Source: Ancylobacter dichloromethanicus (GTDB lineage Bacteria > Pseudomonadota > Alphaproteobacteria > Rhizobiales > Xanthobacteraceae). Taken from it: DNA of 64,000 nucleotides. Each line of letters starts with the position of its first letter. Within the stretch, counting starts at the first letter, position 1. Both the position numbers and the translations under genes were made by a program. The stretch lies in NCBI RefSeq assembly GCF_018390645.1, contig NZ_JAHBGC010000020.1:124001-188000 (forward strand). The letters run 5' to 3'. Below are positions 60,656 to 64,000 of this stretch, piece by piece. The notes under the pieces are model-generated. The model was not told the DNA's origin. It did not search any database and was given only the letters and a program-made list of their open reading frames with translations.

Positions 60656-61291
60656 TCAGCGCAGGAACGGGTTGGTGCGCTTTTCCAGCGCGATGTTGGT
60701 GGCGTTGCCATGGCCCGGCAGCACGGTGAAGGCGTCGCCCAGCGGCAGGATCTTCTCCTTGATGCCCTTGATCAGCAGCGGGCCGTCGCCATAGGGAAAA
60801 TCGGTGCGCCCCACCGAGCGCTGGAACAGCGTGTCGCCGACGATGGCGAGCCGGTTGTCGCGGTTGACCAGCACGATATGGCCCGGCGTGTGGCCGGGCA
60901 CGTGCAGCACCTCGAAAGCGACGCCGCCAATGTCGACCGCGTCGCCCTCGTCGAGCCAGCGGGAGGGAGTGACGGCGCGGCCGGGAATGCCTGTGCGCTC
61001 GCCATCGGCCGGCAGGCTGTCGAGCAGGAACTTGTCGCCCCGGTGCGGGCCCTCGACCGGGATCTTCAGCGTTTCCGCCAGTTCGGCCGCGCCGGCGGCA
61101 TGGTCGATATGACCGTGGGTGAGCACGATCTTCTCGGCCGTCACCTCCAGTTCCTCCAGCGCCGCGAGGATGCGCGGCAGGTCGCCGCCCGGGTCGATCA
61201 CCGCCCCCCGCTTGGTGGTCTCGTCCCAGACGATCGAACAGTTCTGCTGGAACGGGGTGACGGGAACGATGGCGACCTTGAGTTCGGGCAT
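60656..61291 (-). CDS. Glyoxalase II-like metallo-beta-lactamase-fold hydrolase
   Basis: The 211-residue cytoplasmic protein is a glyoxalase II/YcbL-type MBL enzyme: VAIVPVTPFQQNCSIVWDE, PGGDLPRILAALEEL, the metal motif VLTHGHIDHAAGAAELAE (HxHxDH), HVPGHTPGHIVLVN, GDTLFQRSVGRTDFPYGDG and PGHGNATNIALEKRTNPFL. It likely hydrolyses thioesters such as lactoylglutathione. ATG 61291 has GGAG 5 nt upstream. It is divergent from lepA with 101 nt between starts. Confidence 0.9.
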   Translation of the reverse strand: MPELKVAIVPVTPFQQNCSIVWDETTKRGAVIDPGGDLPRILAALEELEVTAEKIVLTHGHIDHAAGAAELAETLKIPVEGPHRGDKFLLDSLPADGERTGIPGRAVTPSRWLDEGDAVDIGGVAFEVLHVPGHTPGHIVLVNRDNRLAIVGDTLFQRSVGRTDFPYGDGPLLIKGIKEKILPLGDAFTVLPGHGNATNIALEKRTNPFLR

Positions 61292-61392
61292 GGGGGCTCC
61301 TTGGCGACAGGCCGCCGGAATGTGGTCGATCACATGCCGCCACGCAAGGCGGTGCCTTGTAGCGGTTCGGCGCCAATGCTATCCCGCCCGGC

Positions 61393-63198
61393 ATGAGCAC
61401 CGAGCCGATCGCCAACATCCGCAACTTCTCCATCGTCGCCCATATCGACCATGGGAAGTCGACTCTCGCCGACCGCCTGATCCAGAGCACGGGCGGGCTG
61501 ACGGCGCGCGAGATGTCCGAGCAGGTGCTCGACAGCATGGATATCGAGCGCGAGCGCGGCATCACCATCAAGGCGCAGACGGTGCGGCTGGCCTACAAGG
61601 CGAAGGACGGCAAGGACTACGTCCTCAACCTCATCGACACGCCCGGCCATGTCGACTTCGCCTATGAGGTGAACCGTTCGCTCGCCGCCGTCGAGGGCTC
61701 GCTGCTGGTGGTGGACGCCTCGCAGGGCGTCGAGGCGCAGACATTGGCCAATGTCTATCAGGCCATCGACAATAATCACGAGATCGTGCCGGTCCTCAAC
61801 AAGGTCGACCTGCCCGCCGCCGAGCCGGACAAGGTGAAGGCGCAGATCGAGGACGTGATCGGCCTCGACGCCTCCAACGCCATCCTCATCTCGGCCAAGA
61901 CCGGCCTCGGCATTCCCGACGTGCTGGAGGCCATCGTCACCCGCCTGCCGCCTCCCCAGGGCGACCGTGCGGCGCCGCTGAAGGCGCTGCTGGTCGATAG
62001 CTGGTACGACGTCTATCTCGGCGTCGTCGTGCTGGTGCGCGTCGTCGACGGGGTGATGAAGAAGGGCCAGCGCATCAAGATGATGCAGACCGGCGCCGTC
62101 TACGAGGTCGACCGGGTCGGCGTGTTCACGCCCAAGCTCACCGTGATGGCGGAACTCGGCACCGGCGAGATCGGCTTCCTCACCGGCTCGATCAAGGAAG
62201 TGGCGGACACCCGCGTCGGCGACACCATCACCGAGGAGAAGCGCCCCACCGCCGAGGCGCTGCCCGGCTTCAAGCCGGCGCAGCCGGTGGTGTTCTGCGG
62301 CCTGTTCCCGGTCGATGCCGCCGATTTCGAGGACCTGCGCGCCGCCATGGGCAAGCTGCGGCTCAACGATGCCAGCTTCTCCTTCGAGATGGAGACCTCG
62401 GCCGCGCTCGGCTTCGGCTTCCGCTGCGGGTTCCTGGGCCTGCTGCATCTGGAGATCATCCAGGAGCGGCTGGAGCGCGAGTTCAACCTCGACCTGATCG
62501 CCACCGCGCCCTCGGTCATCTACGAGATCGAGATGAACGACGGCAGCGTGATCGACATGCACAACCCGGCCGACATGCCGGACGTGGTGAAGATCAAGGA
62601 AATCCGCGAGCCGTGGATCCGCGCCACCATCCTCACCCCGGACGATTATCTCGGCTCGGTGATCAAGCTGTGCCAGGACCGGCGCGGCAGCCAGATCGAG
62701 CTGACCTATGTCGGCTCGCGCGCCATGCTCACCTATGACCTGCCGCTCAACGAGGTGGTGTTCGACTTCTACGACCGGCTGAAGTCGATCTCGAAGGGCT
62801 ACGCCTCGTTCGACTACCAGATCACCGATTACCGCGTCGGCGACCTGGTGAAGATGTCGATCCTGGTCAATGCCGAGCCGGTGGACGCGCTGTCCATGCT
62901 GGTGCACCGCACCCGCGCCGAATATCGCGGCCGGGCGATGTGCGAGAAGCTGAAGGACCTGATCCCGCAGCACCTGTTCCAGATCCCGATCCAGGCCTCG
63001 ATCGGCGCCAAGATCATTGCCCGCGAAACCATCCGCGCGCTACGCAAGGACGTCACCGCCAAGTGCTATGGCGGCGACATCACCCGCAAGCGCAAGCTGC
63101 TGGAGAAGCAGAAGGAGGGCAAGAAGAAGATGCGCCAGTTCGGCCGCGTGGAAATCCCCCAGGAAGCCTTCATCGCCGCGCTCAAGGTCGACGACTGA
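61393..63198 (+). CDS. lepA: Elongation factor 4 (LepA)
   Basis: LepA is a ribosome-associated GTPase affecting initiation and back-translocation. The 601-residue protein has G1 [16 protein letters not shown], the G3 segment [18 protein letters not shown]4 [10 protein letters not shown], and the LepA-specific C-terminal domain ([19 protein letters not shown] ... KAKC-type end [31 protein letters not shown]). Domains II, III and V are present in order. The ATG at 61393 fits the family start. Confidence 0.98.
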   Translation: MSTEPIANIRNFSIVAHIDHGKSTLADRLIQSTGGLTAREMSEQVLDSMDIERERGITIKAQTVRLAYKAKDGKDYVLNLIDTPGHVDFAYEVNRSLAAVEGSLLVVDASQGVEAQTLANVYQAIDNNHEIVPVLNKVDLPAAEPDKVKAQIEDVIGLDASNAILISAKTGLGIPDVLEAIVTRLPPPQGDRAAPLKALLVDSWYDVYLGVVVLVRVVDGVMKKGQRIKMMQTGAVYEVDRVGVFTPKLTVMAELGTGEIGFLTGSIKEVADTRVGDTITEEKRPTAEALPGFKPAQPVVFCGLFPVDAADFEDLRAAMGKLRLNDASFSFEMETSAALGFGFRCGFLGLLHLEIIQERLEREFNLDLIATAPSVIYEIEMNDGSVIDMHNPADMPDVVKIKEIREPWIRATILTPDDYLGSVIKLCQDRRGSQIELTYVGSRAMLTYDLPLNEVVFDFYDRLKSISKGYASFDYQITDYRVGDLVKMSILVNAEPVDALSMLVHRTRAEYRGRAMCEKLKDLIPQHLFQIPIQASIGAKIIARETIRALRKDVTAKCYGGDITRKRKLLEKQKEGKKKMRQFGRVEIPQEAFIAALKVDD

Positions 63199-63270
63199 GC
63201 CCCGCGCTACCCAAGGCCGCGGTTTCGTGCTGACATCGGCCTCCCTGCGCCAAGGAAAGGGAGGTTGGGC

Positions 63271-63462
63271 ATGTACAAATTCGAAGTCTACAAGGACAAG
63301 GCGGGCGAGTTTCGGTTCCGGTTCCGCGCCTCGAATGGCGAGGCGATGTTCTCGTCGGAAGGCTACAAGGCCAAGGCGTCGGCGCTGAGCGCGATCGAGT
63401 CGATCAAGAAGAACGCGCCCGGCGCCGAGACGGTCGACATGACGAAGGAAGCGGAGAGCTGA
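63271..63462 (+). CDS. YegP/DUF1508 family protein
   Basis: The 63-residue protein is a single-repeat YegP: YKFEVYKDKAGEFRFRFRASNGEAMFSSEGYKAKASALSAIESIKKNAPGAETVD. The beta-beta-alpha fold is well conserved; function unknown, often small and stable. ATG 63271 has GGGAGG about 7 nt upstream; an in-frame TTG two codons earlier is less likely. It is convergent with the PRC-barrel gene across a shared terminator. Confidence 0.9.
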   Translation: MYKFEVYKDKAGEFRFRFRASNGEAMFSSEGYKAKASALSAIESIKKNAPGAETVDMTKEAES

Positions 63463-63480
63463 GCGCATTCCCCCGCGCAT

Positions 63481-63508
63481 GAAAACGGCCGGGCTTTCGC
63501 CCGGCCGC
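63481..63508 (-). terminator. Terminator between the convergent yegP and PRC-barrel genes
   Basis: A perfect 9-bp stem CGGCCGGGC/GCCCGGCCG with loop TTTC. On the minus strand it is followed by TTTTC, so it terminates the PRC-barrel transcript. Reading from the plus strand it lacks a T-run, so it ends yegP less efficiently. Confidence 0.8.
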
Positions 63509-63531
63509 GTCAAGAAACCCTGTCCGCGCCG

Positions 63532-63915
63532 TCAGATGACGTAGGGCGGGACGTGGTAGTAGTCATTGACCTTGCGGTCCCAGTCGCGGTCCTCCCACGA
63601 GCGCTCGTCGGCGCTGGCGTGGCGCGGGGCGCCGCTCAGTTGTTCCTCGGTGATATCGACGACATAGCCGTCGAGCACCCCGTCATATTTCAGCAGCGAC
63701 CAGGGCAGCGGGTAGTAATCCTCGCCGAAGCCGAGGAAGCCGCCGAAGCTCATCACCGCATAGGCGGTCTGGCCGGTCAGCTTGTCGATCATCACCCGAT
63801 CAATGGCGCCGATGCGGTCGCCGTCGGGGCGGTAGACGGCCGTGCCTTCCACCTTGTCGCTGCCGATCAGCGTGCGGGTCTCGCGCGCGTCGACATTCTG
63901 GTGCGTCGTCTGCAT
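63532..63915 (-). CDS. PRC-barrel domain protein
   Basis: The 127-residue protein has a PRC-barrel: TLIGSDKVEGTAVYRPDGDRIGAIDRVMIDKLTGQTAYAVMSFGGFLGFGEDYYPLPWSLLKYDGVLDGYVVDI. The C-terminal tail is acidic and aromatic (SWEDRDWDRKVNDYYHVPPYVI). PRC domains occur in photosynthetic reaction centres, RimM and stress-related proteins; this stand-alone type is common in Rhizobiales and of unknown function. An EcfG-type promoter ends 34 nt before the ATG. Confidence 0.88.
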   Translation of the reverse strand: MQTTHQNVDARETRTLIGSDKVEGTAVYRPDGDRIGAIDRVMIDKLTGQTAYAVMSFGGFLGFGEDYYPLPWSLLKYDGVLDGYVVDITEEQLSGAPRHASADERSWEDRDWDRKVNDYYHVPPYVI

Positions 63916-63949
63916 GTTAGCCTCCCATATTCGACAACTTCACCGGGGC

Positions 63950-63975
63950 AACGTCGGGACAGGGCGGGCGGTTCC
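63950..63975 (-). promoter_or_regulatory. EcfG-type stress promoter for the PRC-barrel gene
   Basis: On the minus strand GGAAC (63975-63971), 17 nt, CGTT (63953-63950): matches EcfG consensus with the alternative 17-nt spacer, 34 nt before the ATG. Confidence 0.72.
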
Positions 63976-64000
63976 CGAAACGTCGGGCAAAGCGCAGGCG

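Noticed and set aside
61330-62973. 547-codon open frame antisense to lepA
   Set aside because: Shadow of lepA, composed of His/Asp/Arg/Gly-rich low-complexity sequence.

Overview
The window is GC-rich, densely coded chromosome from an alphaproteobacterium of the Hyphomicrobiales, most likely a Xanthobacteraceae member (Ancylobacter/Starkeya/Xanthobacter-like). The support is the gene set (DUF992, an LsrB/VtlR-like regulator beside trxB, an LpcC-like core glycosyltransferase, cobalamin MetH), a DnaG with the degenerate zinc finger I associate with this order, and sites matching the alphaproteobacterial EcfG general-stress promoter (GGAAC-N16/17-CGTT). I see no rRNA, tRNA, CRISPR array, insertion sequence or intact prophage.

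Layout. 0-7.4 kb: GST, aspartate aminotransferase, DUF992, periplasmic MsrP, DUF2380, then the LsrB-like regulator and trxB facing an Lrp-type regulator. 7.4-11 kb: a surface-glycan block (GT8, methyltransferase, ELM1-type transferase, facing LpcC-like). 11-16.4 kb: greA, carB, carA. 16.6-19.3 kb: yqeY, azlCD, and an ArsR/SRPBCC pair. 19.4-25.5 kb: dnaG, rpoD, a membrane-anchored (holin-like) GH108 muramidase, a 43-aa membrane protein and DUF1328. 25.6-32 kb: MFS, aldose epimerase and the trehalose operon otsB-GH15-otsA. 32-38.4 kb: ettA, tam, patatin, lytic transglycosylase, prmB. 38.5-42.5 kb: tandem repeats and a four-gene operon hdeD-opgC-SGNH-SGNH. 42.6-45.1 kb: MOSC, L,D-transpeptidase, trmO. 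45.2-51.7 kb: the methionine locus ArsR-methyltransferase, metF, a small coiled-coil gene, a repeat-flanked DUF559 nuclease gene and metH. 51.7-64 kb: LssY_C, outer-membrane barrel, amidase, two small unknowns, pdxY, phzF-like, NUDIX, codA-like, two metallo-beta-lactamase-fold enzymes, lepA, yegP and a PRC-barrel gene.

Three themes stand out. (1) Four genes or operons (DUF1328, otsB-GH15-otsA, hdeD-opgC-SGNH-SGNH, PRC-barrel) each have an exact EcfG-type promoter in the right orientation 25-82 nt upstream of the start codon, which suggests a stress regulon; one member looks like a stress-induced envelope-glycan modification module. (2) A DUF559 putative nuclease gene sits between metF and metH, bounded by copies of a palindromic repeat that encodes its C-terminus and supplies the metH ribosome-binding site. 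This looks like a nuclease-associated repeat element analogous to REP/RAYT systems. (3) The methionine locus starts with an ArsR-methyltransferase fusion preceded by a strong AT-rich palindrome, probably its operator.

Many starts are non-ATG (TTG or GTG) and are supported by Shine-Dalgarno spacing or stop/start overlaps. All assignments come from reading sequence and from remembered family features; no searches were run.
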